Of a stretch of 5,129 bases of DNA, positions 1 through 5,129 are shown one piece after another. Source of the stretch: Hippea sp. (GTDB lineage: Bacteria > Campylobacterota_A > Desulfurellia > Desulfurellales > Hippeaceae); the NCBI GenBank assembly GCA_015486705.1, contig WFRG01000094.1, positions 1 to 5,129 on the forward strand. The letters run 5' to 3'. A model generated the notes under the pieces. It saw nothing but the letters and a program-made list of their open reading frames with translations, was not told the DNA's origin and did not search any database. The translations under genes were made by a program, and so were the position numbers. Each line of letters begins with the position of its first letter. The stretch's first letter is position 1.

Positions 1-318
1 AAGCAGGTGCGGGATGTCCTGCACGCCGAGGATATGAAGAGACTCTATTTTGCCGCTGTTGAGCATATTGATAAGGCCAGAGGCAAGGCCTTTAATATTG
101 GCGGGGGAATGGATAATTCGCTTTCCCTGCTGGAGTTGTTCGATTTTCTGGAAAAGGAACTGGATATAAAAATGGCCTACACCAAACTTTCGTGGAGAAA
201 AAGCGATCAGAAGGTGTTTGTGGCAGATATTGATAAAGCAATAAATGTGATTGGGTGGAGGCCAGAGGTTGATAGGGATAAGGGCATTAGAATGATGCTG
301 AGTTGGGTTTCTGAATAG
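1..318 (+). CDS. NAD-dependent sugar-nucleotide epimerase/dehydratase, C-terminal fragment (CDP-paratose 2-epimerase-like)
   Basis: The gene enters from the left edge; 105 codons and a TAG stop are present, about the last third of a family of roughly 310-350 residues. The visible part begins KQVRDVLHAEDM, the V-R-D-x-x-x-x-x-D segment that follows the substrate-binding region in extended short-chain dehydrogenases. FNIGGGMDNSLSLLELF (residues 31-47) matches the family's FNIGGG..N..S..EL block, and SDQKVFVADIDKAINVIGWRP (68-88) matches its D-I-x-K-A...G-W-x-P end. The D-Q-x-V-x-V-x-D-I pattern is closer to CDP-paratose 2-epimerase-type proteins than to GalE, as judged from memory of the families. 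The NAD-binding glycine motif and the catalytic Y-x-x-x-K lie outside the window, so activity cannot be judged. Such enzymes act in the cytosol on nucleotide sugars, which fits the glycosyltransferases downstream. The exact substrate is unknown. The next gene begins 22 bases later. Confidence 0.85.
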   Translation, partial: KQVRDVLHAEDMKRLYFAAVEHIDKARGKAFNIGGGMDNSLSLLELFDFLEKELDIKMAYTKLSWRKSDQKVFVADIDKAINVIGWRPEVDRDKGIRMMLSWVSE

Positions 319-330
319 TCATTATTTCAT

Positions 331-335
331 GAGGT
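331..335 (+). promoter_or_regulatory. Ribosome binding site of the GT4-like gene
   Basis: GAGGT lies five bases before the ATG at 341 in the short gap after the epimerase stop. It supports that start and suggests translation from a shared message. Confidence 0.6.
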
Positions 336-340
336 AACAA

Positions 341-1348
341 ATGCGAATATTTGTGCGAGTTCCTTCTAATGCGCCTTCTGGTGGAATAAAGGTTGCGAAC
401 CAATTGGTAAATCTCTTTAGAGAAAAGGGGGTGGGATCTTTTTTGGTAGTAAATAGGGAGACTCATATTGCAGATTGGATGATACACCCGGCACCGGTAA
501 TCTCTATAGATGATTTAATGGGTACCTGTAAGGTAGATGACATAGTAATAGATAATTGGATAGACCAATATACAATTGAAACCACGAAAAAGTTAAATGC
601 AAAAATAAAAATTTATTATTCTCAAGGAAGCACTTTCTACAAAAGTAAAACTCTCATTGGAGACGACCATCTGAAAAGAGGTAATATATACACACATTAC
701 TGGGCTGTAAGTAGTGATGCTCAAAAAATACTTGAGTCCAACTATCCTAAAACAGGAAGATGGTATTTAGTACATCCTTATCTTGAACATGATGTTATCA
801 CTTCTATACGTGAAAATGCGAAACAGAGAAAGGATGCTATTTTATGTCTGTCTCGCAAGGGGAAAAGCTACATTTTATTTGCCAAAGTTCTTCAAGGTCA
901 CATGGTCAGCTTCGATATAATCAACAGAAAATTCACAGAGATAGAAATATATAAATTAATGGCAAGATATAAGTTCTTTCTCTCGACAGCGGTGGGAGTT
1001 AAACCTCAATACATAAAGAATATAGTAAGATTACTAATTAGAGGAAGGACAGATTTTGTTAAGGTCATTAACCCCTATAGAGAGGGATTTCCATTGCCTC
1101 CTGCTGAAGCAGCATTATGTGGCTCAATAGTTATTGGATTTGCAATGGGTGGCGGTTTAGAATGGATGTCACCATCTACATGTTTCTTAGCAAAAGATCG
1201 AAGCTATTTTTCGCTTATGAAGAAAACCAAAGAGGCACTGTCTGCTTCAGAAGAACAGCTAGATGCAATAAGGGAGAATGCCTTTAGGGCTGTAAGCAAA
1301 TTTAACAAGGAACGTACATGGCAACAGATAGAGGCTTTTTTAAGCTAA
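341..1348 (+). CDS. GT-B fold glycosyltransferase (GT4-like)
   Basis: This 335-residue protein probably transfers a sugar from a nucleotide donor to a growing lipid-linked glycan at the cytoplasmic face of the membrane. The N-terminal half has a first strand MRIFVRVP followed by the glycine turn SGGIKVANQLVNLF (13-26), typical of the acceptor domain of GT-B enzymes. The C-terminal domain begins near AILCLSRKGK (166-175). It contains REGFPLPPAEAALCG (247-261), where E248 and E256 form the E-x7-E donor-binding motif of retaining GT4 enzymes, followed by the glycine-rich VIGFAMGGGLEWM (264-276). Between FFLSTA (212-217) and the EGF motif lie about 30 residues (218-246), where relatives usually have only a few; this looks like an insertion. 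The ATG start has GAGGT at 331-335, five bases upstream. No signal peptide or membrane helix is seen. Donor, acceptor and linkage are not predictable. Confidence 0.82.
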   Translation: MRIFVRVPSNAPSGGIKVANQLVNLFREKGVGSFLVVNRETHIADWMIHPAPVISIDDLMGTCKVDDIVIDNWIDQYTIETTKKLNAKIKIYYSQGSTFYKSKTLIGDDHLKRGNIYTHYWAVSSDAQKILESNYPKTGRWYLVHPYLEHDVITSIRENAKQRKDAILCLSRKGKSYILFAKVLQGHMVSFDIINRKFTEIEIYKLMARYKFFLSTAVGVKPQYIKNIVRLLIRGRTDFVKVINPYREGFPLPPAEAALCGSIVIGFAMGGGLEWMSPSTCFLAKDRSYFSLMKKTKEALSASEEQLDAIRENAFRAVSKFNKERTWQQIEAFLS

Positions 1349-1367
1349 CTGGAAGAGAAGGAAAATA

Positions 1368-1412
1368 ATGCTAAATCAAAATAGGTGGGGCTCTAGGTGG
1401 AAAATCAAATAA
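1368..1412 (+). CDS. Possible 14-codon leader mini-ORF ahead of the sulfotransferase gene
   Basis: An ATG at 1368 has AAGGA at 1358-1362, a well-placed ribosome binding site five bases upstream. The frame reads MLNQNRWGSRWKIK and stops at TAA 1410-1412, overlapping the first 16 bases of the sulfotransferase gene in another frame. This binding site is at least as good as the one for the sulfotransferase GTG. The mini-ORF could couple or limit translation of that gene, or it could be chance. The stretch from 1371 (CTAAATCAAAATA) also resembles the sulfotransferase start region (GAAAATCAAATAA), so it may be a degenerate copy of the start. No function is claimed. Confidence 0.2.
   Translation: MLNQNRWGSRWKIK
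1383..1390 (+). promoter_or_regulatory. Ribosome binding site deciding the GTG start of the sulfotransferase gene
   Basis: AGGTGGGG ends six bases before the GTG at 1397. The codon immediately upstream in frame (1394-1396) is TAG, so the GTG is the earliest possible start. Later starts would cut into the PAPS-binding loop. Confidence 0.5.
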
Positions 1413-2293
1413 CAAGATTTATAATCTTAGGATGCGGACATACTGGATCGACGCTCATAAGTGGCATATTCAACATAAGTGGCTTTGGCACTATCGGGCT
1501 CTCGCGAAGTGTATTCGAAAGTCGTCAAATAAATGATCTCTGTAATCTACTATTCGAGCGGAAACTTGAACCTTGCTTAGAATACACCATTGATCATTTT
1601 CTAGATAGATTAGAGAAAAAGACGGGAGGGAAATGGTGTATAAAGGATCCTTTGCTTTCGTTTACAATTGAACAAATATATCCTAGAATATCTCAACCTA
1701 TAAAAGTGGTGTTTAATTACCGTGATCCAAGAAATACCGTGACTCACCTATTAAAGGAAATAAGAAAGTGGAGACCCGATTTGAGCGATGATCAAGCCAG
1801 GAAAACTGCGGAGATGCAGTGGTATAAGAGCAACACCGCTGCTATAGAATTTCTTGAGAAAAACGATAACCTCCCTTACTTAATGGTTAACTACGATGAA
1901 CTAGTAAATGGGAAACTTTTCGATATAATTGACAGGTTTGTAGGGAAGGAAATGAATTATGAGTTTATTAAGCCGAGCAAGCGAAGATCTCCTGTAAGTG
2001 CAGTGTCAAGAGAATTACTATGCTTATACGATGAATTGAATGACATGAGTCAACAGAATCACGAAATAATTCTTGAGAACATGAGTAAGATCAACAGACG
2101 TATATGGATACGCCACAAATTGCAATATAAATGGTACATGGGCAAACTAATTTTCAAAGATATCATATTAAGGAACATGTATAAAGGAATGGATGATCCG
2201 AGGTTACCATATATTAGGCCGCCGTTCCCAAATCATGATAAAATGGTCAAAAACTCAGGAGGTGCAAAAGATAGTGCCAGGACTGAACTGTAA
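1397..2293 (+). CDS. PAPS-dependent sulfotransferase-like protein
   Basis: This 298-residue protein probably moves a sulfuryl group from PAPS to an acceptor, here most plausibly a sugar of the polysaccharide built by the neighbouring genes. After strand RFIIL it has GCGHTGSTLI (12-21), the 5'-phosphosulfate-binding loop, in a G-x-x-x-T-G-S-T-L form rather than the commoner R-S-G-T-T. KWCIKDPLLSF (79-89) matches the K-x-P segment of the family. VVFNYRDPRNTVTHLL (104-119) matches the 3'-phosphate-binding R-D-P-R region, with R109 and then T116 near the position of the usual serine. YLMVNYDELV (161-170) is the typical V-x-Y-E/D-D/E-L strand. The C-terminal third is basic, rich in K and R, and unassigned. 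The start is GTG. The last 20 bases overlap the flippase gene. The family assignment is fairly secure; the acceptor is an inference from context. P-loop similarity alone also allows an unusual nucleotide-binding enzyme. Confidence 0.75.
   Translation: MENQITRFIILGCGHTGSTLISGIFNISGFGTIGLSRSVFESRQINDLCNLLFERKLEPCLEYTIDHFLDRLEKKTGGKWCIKDPLLSFTIEQIYPRISQPIKVVFNYRDPRNTVTHLLKEIRKWRPDLSDDQARKTAEMQWYKSNTAAIEFLEKNDNLPYLMVNYDELVNGKLFDIIDRFVGKEMNYEFIKPSKRRSPVSAVSRELLCLYDELNDMSQQNHEIILENMSKINRRIWIRHKLQYKWYMGKLIFKDIILRNMYKGMDDPRLPYIRPPFPNHDKMVKNSGGAKDSARTEL
2257..2264 (+). promoter_or_regulatory. Strong ribosome binding site deciding the GTG start of the flippase gene
   Basis: AGGAGGTG is a near-perfect anti-16S match, placed nine bases before GTG 2274. 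It favours that start over the in-frame ATGs at 2193 and 2235, which lie inside the sulfotransferase gene and would add 27 or 13 polar residues that flippases normally lack. Confidence 0.7.
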
Positions 2294-3821
2294 AAGGACA
2301 CTATTACTGGGAACGGCCTCAAATTATGGGGCGATTTTTGTCTCAATCGTCGTTGGATTGATATCTGTTCCCATTAGTTTACATTACTTTGGCTTTGCTC
2401 GCTACGGGATATGGCTTGTTATCGGGTCAATTTTGGCCTATTTGCGGATTTCCGATTTCGGGGTCGGACTGTCTACGCTCACGCTCATGGCTCAGTCTCC
2501 TGACCCTGCTCATCAACGTGTTATCCTACGCCGTTCCATTGGGTTGCTTTTGGGTGCCAGCGTTGTCTTTATCGTATTAGTACTCGTTATCACAGCCTTA
2601 TTTCCGGGGTGTGTTGGTATTCTCGGTAAAGTCCCTGTGAGTCTTCAGGGAGAAGCAGCAACAGCGGCCCTTGCAATGGGCATTCTAGTGCTTTTCCAAT
2701 TGCCCACGACGGTCTTCGCAGCAGCCTTTTCCGGCCTTCAACAGGTTCATTGGAATCGCGCGTATGGTGCCTTACGCTCCATCATTGGTTTGGGTGCTCT
2801 AGTAGCGACCATCTTGGTCGGCGGAAGCCTGGTAACGCTCGCTGTTTTTACAGGGCTTGGAGGTCTTTTGGTGGGGATCGTAAGCGGCGTTCATCTGTTT
2901 CTTGTGCATCCCGATGTTCGCCCCCGAGTTGCCGAGAAAGTGACTGATGCCCCTTCTAGCAGATTACTATTCGGGAGTGGAGTTCGTTTTCTCACCTTAC
3001 AAATTGCCGTTCTTCTCATCTTGAACACGGACAACCTTGTAATAAGCCACTTCTTGGGCCCTGAAAAGGTTGCTCCATATGCAGTAACCTTTAAGCTCTT
3101 TCGGATGAGTCTTCTTATGATAAATGCGCTAACTCCAGTGCTCTGGCCGATGTATGGTCAAGCTTCAGGAAGAGGCGATTGGGATTGGATTCAGCGGACT
3201 TATAATCGTTGCGTTCCCGCACTGATGGTAGCTGCCGGATTGATCTGGGTAGGTGGGGTCATCTTTGCTCAAGAAATCATTAATCTATGGGCAGGTCCTG
3301 GTGCTTATGGCGGACTTGCTGTGGCCTTTGCACTTGGGGGGTACGTATACGTATCCTCATTCGGGGGATCAAATCACAGCTTAATCAATGGATTGAATCC
3401 TACTAACATTGTAGTTGGCTTCGGGTTTATTGAAGCAGTATTAAATCTTGGAATTTCTTTGGTTCTCGTTGGGCCTCTTGGTATTGGTGGTGTTGCATTG
3501 GGAACATTTATAGCAAGCTTAGCTGTTAACACCTGGTTCCCTCCACTATATATTCATTACCGAACCCAAAAAAAAGTAACCCTTGAGTTAAAGCCTATCA
3601 TGAGTCACACCTTTATTGTAGTGGCAAGTGTCATTCTTGCTCTCTTTACGATTTTATATTTATCAGCATGGCTTCGGTTTGTAATGGGTATTGCTATTAT
3701 TATGGTCTACTTAGCATTGTCATGGCGAGTTATTCCCAACAACCTTCAAAATCTAATTAAAAAGACTGTCTTTGAATTACGTTTAGTTAGAGAAATTTTC
3801 CCTGTTAAAGAGAAGGTATAA
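2274..3821 (+). CDS. Wzx-like polysaccharide flippase (MOP superfamily)
   Basis: This protein is 515 residues from the GTG start and probably flips a lipid-linked oligosaccharide across the inner membrane. I count about 14 hydrophobic segments, near residues 12-36, 43-63, 89-110, 131-152, 165-187, 189-211, 231-258, 268-292, 313-332, 344-363, 377-400, 403-425, 443-464 and 466-486. This is the length and topology usual for Wzx and related polysaccharide exporters. Family-like features are the first helix ending in SVPISLHYFGFARYGIWLV (31-49), where G-x-x-x-Y-G-x-W is typical, DFGVGLS (61-67), and NTDNLVISHFLG (251-262), the usual D-x-x-x-I-x-x-x-x-G signature of the seventh helix. The gene starts 20 bases inside the sulfotransferase gene, which suggests translational coupling. 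Its first two thirds are visibly richer in G+C (about half) than the flanking genes, while the last 240 bases fall to about 35 percent. The substrate cannot be read from the sequence. Confidence 0.88.
   Translation: MPGLNCKRTLLLGTASNYGAIFVSIVVGLISVPISLHYFGFARYGIWLVIGSILAYLRISDFGVGLSTLTLMAQSPDPAHQRVILRRSIGLLLGASVVFIVLVLVITALFPGCVGILGKVPVSLQGEAATAALAMGILVLFQLPTTVFAAAFSGLQQVHWNRAYGALRSIIGLGALVATILVGGSLVTLAVFTGLGGLLVGIVSGVHLFLVHPDVRPRVAEKVTDAPSSRLLFGSGVRFLTLQIAVLLILNTDNLVISHFLGPEKVAPYAVTFKLFRMSLLMINALTPVLWPMYGQASGRGDWDWIQRTYNRCVPALMVAAGLIWVGGVIFAQEIINLWAGPGAYGGLAVAFALGGYVYVSSFGGSNHSLINGLNPTNIVVGFGFIEAVLNLGISLVLVGPLGIGGVALGTFIASLAVNTWFPPLYIHYRTQKKVTLELKPIMSHTFIVVASVILALFTILYLSAWLRFVMGIAIIMVYLALSWRVIPNNLQNLIKKTVFELRLVREIFPVKEKV
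3811..3816 (+). promoter_or_regulatory. Ribosome binding site deciding the TTG start of the GT2 gene
   Basis: AGAAGG, inside the last codons of the flippase gene, lies seven bases before TTG 3824. The nearby ATG at 3828 is in another frame. The next plausible in-frame starts would delete the first strand of the nucleotide-binding fold. Confidence 0.55.
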
Positions 3822-3823
3822 TT

Positions 3824-4798
3824 TTGAATGTTAAAAGTGAGCCCAAAGTAAGCATTTTGATTCCGGTTTATAATAGAGCACAAATAATCCTGGAAACTCT
3901 GAATTCCGCAGTCAATCAAACCTATAAGAATATTGAAGTCATTGTTGTTGATAATAAAAGCACAGACAATACTTATGAGATATTAAAGGAATTTGCTGAG
4001 TCACATCCAAATGTCAGGGTATATCAAAATGAGGAAAATATTGGCCCCGTGAGGAATTGGCGCAGGTGCCTGGATTATGCAACAGGGGAATACGCCAAAA
4101 TCCTCTGGTCTGATGATCTAATAGCCCCTACCTTCATAGAAAAGGCCTTGCCGTATCTCATAAGGTATGAGGATGTGGGCTTTGTTTTTACAGGTACAGA
4201 GATTTTTTATGATGATACAGGGCAAAGAACCAAAGCTTACTTTATCGGGGATACAGGTATATATGATACAAAAAGGTTTATCGAAGGTTCATTGTTAGGA
4301 GGACCGTTTCCCGTTTCTCCGGGAAACGCTTTGTTTAGAAAGAAAGACGTTGAAGAAAATTTGTTGATAGATATTCCTAACAAAATCGGAAGCGATTTTA
4401 AAATGCACGCAATAGGCAACGATGTTTTGATCTATCTTTTAACCGCCAAAGACTATCCCAGGTTTGCCTTTATAAATGAAACATTGTCCTTTTTTAGGGC
4501 TCATAGAGATTCCATTAGCATCTCTTCAAATAAATTCGAATTAGGCATGCTCTACAATGTAGCCAAAGTATATTTTGTTGAAAATTATGTTAGAGACAAA
4601 AAAATGATGAAACAATTTAATGCGAGGTTGCTTCTGCAACTTTTAAGACATAGGCGTAACAGCACTATTAGTATCAAATCAATCAGAGATTTTTACTTTG
4701 AGGAGAATAGCAATGCAGTAGATTATCCATTTCTTATGTGTATTGTCTTTAGAAAGTTGATTAAGAAATTAGGGTTCATCCGGTTTTTGCGTACCTAA
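3824..4798 (+). CDS. Family 2 (GT-A fold) glycosyltransferase
   Basis: This 324-residue protein probably adds one sugar to the lipid-linked repeat unit from a nucleotide-sugar donor at the cytoplasmic face. The N-terminal GT-A domain is classic: VSILIPVYNRAQIILETLNS (9-28), NQTYKNIEVIVVDNKSTDNT (31-50) with D43 expected to contact the donor base, and ENIGPVRNWRRCLDYATGEY (71-90). The metal-binding D-x-D-like motif is WSDD (95-98). PVSPGNALFRK (163-173) and the later IGNDVLIYLL (197-206), with D200 in the position of the usual catalytic acid-base E/D-D, complete the fold. FFRAHRDSIS (223-232) matches the R-x-H...S-I-S stretch at the domain end. The remaining 90 residues are basic and partly hydrophobic near the end, with no clear membrane helix. 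It starts with TTG two bases after the flippase stop, so it is surely co-transcribed. Donor and acceptor are unknown. Confidence 0.9.
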   Translation: MNVKSEPKVSILIPVYNRAQIILETLNSAVNQTYKNIEVIVVDNKSTDNTYEILKEFAESHPNVRVYQNEENIGPVRNWRRCLDYATGEYAKILWSDDLIAPTFIEKALPYLIRYEDVGFVFTGTEIFYDDTGQRTKAYFIGDTGIYDTKRFIEGSLLGGPFPVSPGNALFRKKDVEENLLIDIPNKIGSDFKMHAIGNDVLIYLLTAKDYPRFAFINETLSFFRAHRDSISISSNKFELGMLYNVAKVYFVENYVRDKKMMKQFNARLLLQLLRHRRNSTISIKSIRDFYFEENSNAVDYPFLMCIVFRKLIKKLGFIRFLRT

Positions 4799-4810
4799 GC
4801 TTTGTTCATC

Positions 4811-4837
4811 AAAAACGTAAAAAAGATTCACGTTTTT
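4811..4837. terminator. Weak hairpin, candidate (possibly bidirectional) terminator
   Basis: AAAAACGT (4811-4818) and ACGTTTTT (4830-4837) form a perfect 8-base-pair inverted repeat around an 11-base loop, 12 bases after the stop of the GT2 gene. The right arm ends in five T, and the left arm gives five T on the other strand. The stem has only two G:C pairs, so termination would be weak. The position after the last gene is the main support. Confidence 0.4.
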
Positions 4838-4872
4838 AGTCAGTCATGAAATCAATGCAAGTTCCGGGGCAG

Positions 4873-4890
4873 CAGAGGGGTCAGGCATCG
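4873..4890. repeat. Possible REP-like motif (GGGGTCAGG)
   Basis: CAGAGGGGTCAGGCATCG resembles, from memory, the GGGGTCAGG-type motifs found next to REP-associated tyrosine transposase (RAYT) genes in several bacterial groups. No transposase is in the window and no clear hairpin pairs with the motif, so this could be a solo relic or chance. Confidence 0.2.
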
Positions 4891-4960
4891 AAAATAGAAA
4901 TTAATCTTAATGACGTTCCTTTTACTGAACCGAAGGAGGGCAAATCTTTATTCTTGGTAA

Positions 4961-5039
4961 TTATCCGCAAATTACATAGATTAAAGCAACTAACTTGAAT
5001 AATTTTTAATCTGCGAAAATCTGCGTAATCTGCGGATAA
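4961..5039. repeat. Palindromic repeat element with three ATCTGCG copies
   Basis: Arms 4961-4982 and 5018-5039 are inverted copies matching at 19 of 22 positions, beginning TTATCCGCA and ending TGCGGATAA, with a 35-base middle. In the single strand, one of the three mismatches becomes a U:G pair. The right side also carries three direct copies of ATCTGCG at 5009-5015, 5019-5025 and 5028-5034, spaced 10 and 9 bases apart. I see no target-site duplication. The form suits a dispersed intergenic repeat or miniature palindromic element. It could fold in RNA and protect or end the message, but no T-run follows it. Confidence 0.6.
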
Positions 5040-5129
5040 ATATATTATAGTCTTTGAAGGTGAAAAATTTGCAAAAGAGAATGATCTTAAACTATTAAGC
5101 TAACTCCGTCTCCTATGTTCTCCTAATCA

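Larger units (their letters stand above)
4799..5129. other. Gene-free tail with repeat-like DNA
   Basis: No convincing gene is seen on either strand in these 331 bases. They hold, in order, a weak hairpin, a GGGGTCAGG motif, a long imperfect inverted repeat with three short direct copies, and a pyrimidine-rich repetitive end. Short frames exist, for instance 16 codons from ATG 4910, but they lack ribosome binding sites and recognisable content. The stretch probably marks the end of the polysaccharide operon or a boundary between blocks of the locus. Confidence 0.6.

Noticed and set aside
287..487. Reverse-strand open frame of 66 codons over the epimerase-glycosyltransferase junction
   Set aside because: It overlaps two well-supported genes on the other strand and shows no recognisable domain.
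1340..1350. Exact 11-base match TTAAGCTAACT at 1340-1350 and 5095-5105
   Set aside because: It is short, A+T-rich and without matching flanks, so chance is the simplest explanation.
2193..2273. Upstream ATG starts (2193, 2235) for the flippase
   Set aside because: They add polar residues absent from the family and lack a good ribosome binding site, whereas AGGAGGTG fits GTG 2274.
2389..2947. Two forward open frames (2389-2580 and 2750-2947) inside the flippase gene
   Set aside because: They are alternate frames of the more G+C-rich flippase coding sequence, which has a clear membrane-protein translation in its own frame.
4237..4419. Reverse-strand open frame of 60 codons within the GT2 gene
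   Set aside because: It lies wholly antisense to a well-conserved glycosyltransferase and has no family features.
4910..4960. Small open frame of 16 codons from ATG 4910
   Set aside because: It has no ribosome binding site and no protein-like composition.
4961..5039. CRISPR array reading of the ATCTGCG repeats
   Set aside because: The repeats are 7 bases with 2-3 base gaps, far too short for CRISPR repeats and spacers, and no cas gene is present.

Overview
The window is a run of five same-strand genes from what looks like a surface-polysaccharide (O-antigen, capsule or exopolysaccharide) locus of a bacterium. A gene-free tail of about 330 bases rich in repeat-like DNA follows them. The gene types (sugar-nucleotide epimerase, two glycosyltransferases, sulfotransferase, Wzx-like flippase) are typical of Gram-negative O-antigen or capsule clusters. 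The sequence does not fix the taxon. Variable A+T-rich composition, GTG and TTG starts and an intergenic palindromic repeat would suit an environmental Gram-negative bacterium, but that is an inference.

Layout: (1) 1-318, the 3' end of an extended-SDR sugar-nucleotide epimerase resembling CDP-paratose 2-epimerase. (2) 341-1348, a GT-B (GT4-like) glycosyltransferase with an apparent extra segment just before its E-x7-E motif. (3) 1397-2293, a PAPS-dependent sulfotransferase-like protein starting at GTG. (4) 2274-3821, a 14-helix MOP-superfamily (Wzx-like) flippase starting at GTG inside the end of the sulfotransferase gene. (5) 3824-4798, a GT2 (GT-A) glycosyltransferase starting at TTG two bases after the flippase stop. 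(6) 4799-5129, no convincing gene: a weak hairpin terminator candidate, a possible REP-like motif, an imperfect inverted repeat of 22-base arms whose right side carries three ATCTGCG copies, and a pyrimidine-rich repetitive end.

A likely working model: the epimerase supplies an activated sugar, the two glycosyltransferases add residues to a lipid-linked repeat unit at the cytoplasmic face, the sulfotransferase may decorate that glycan, and the flippase moves the finished unit across the inner membrane. Tight spacing (22 bases, 48 bases, a 20-base overlap, 2 bases) supports one transcript. I see no promoter inside the run.

I found no clear new system. The points most worth checking are the palindromic repeat element after the last gene, the insertion in the first glycosyltransferase, the presence of a sulfotransferase in the cluster, and the composition shift within the flippase gene.
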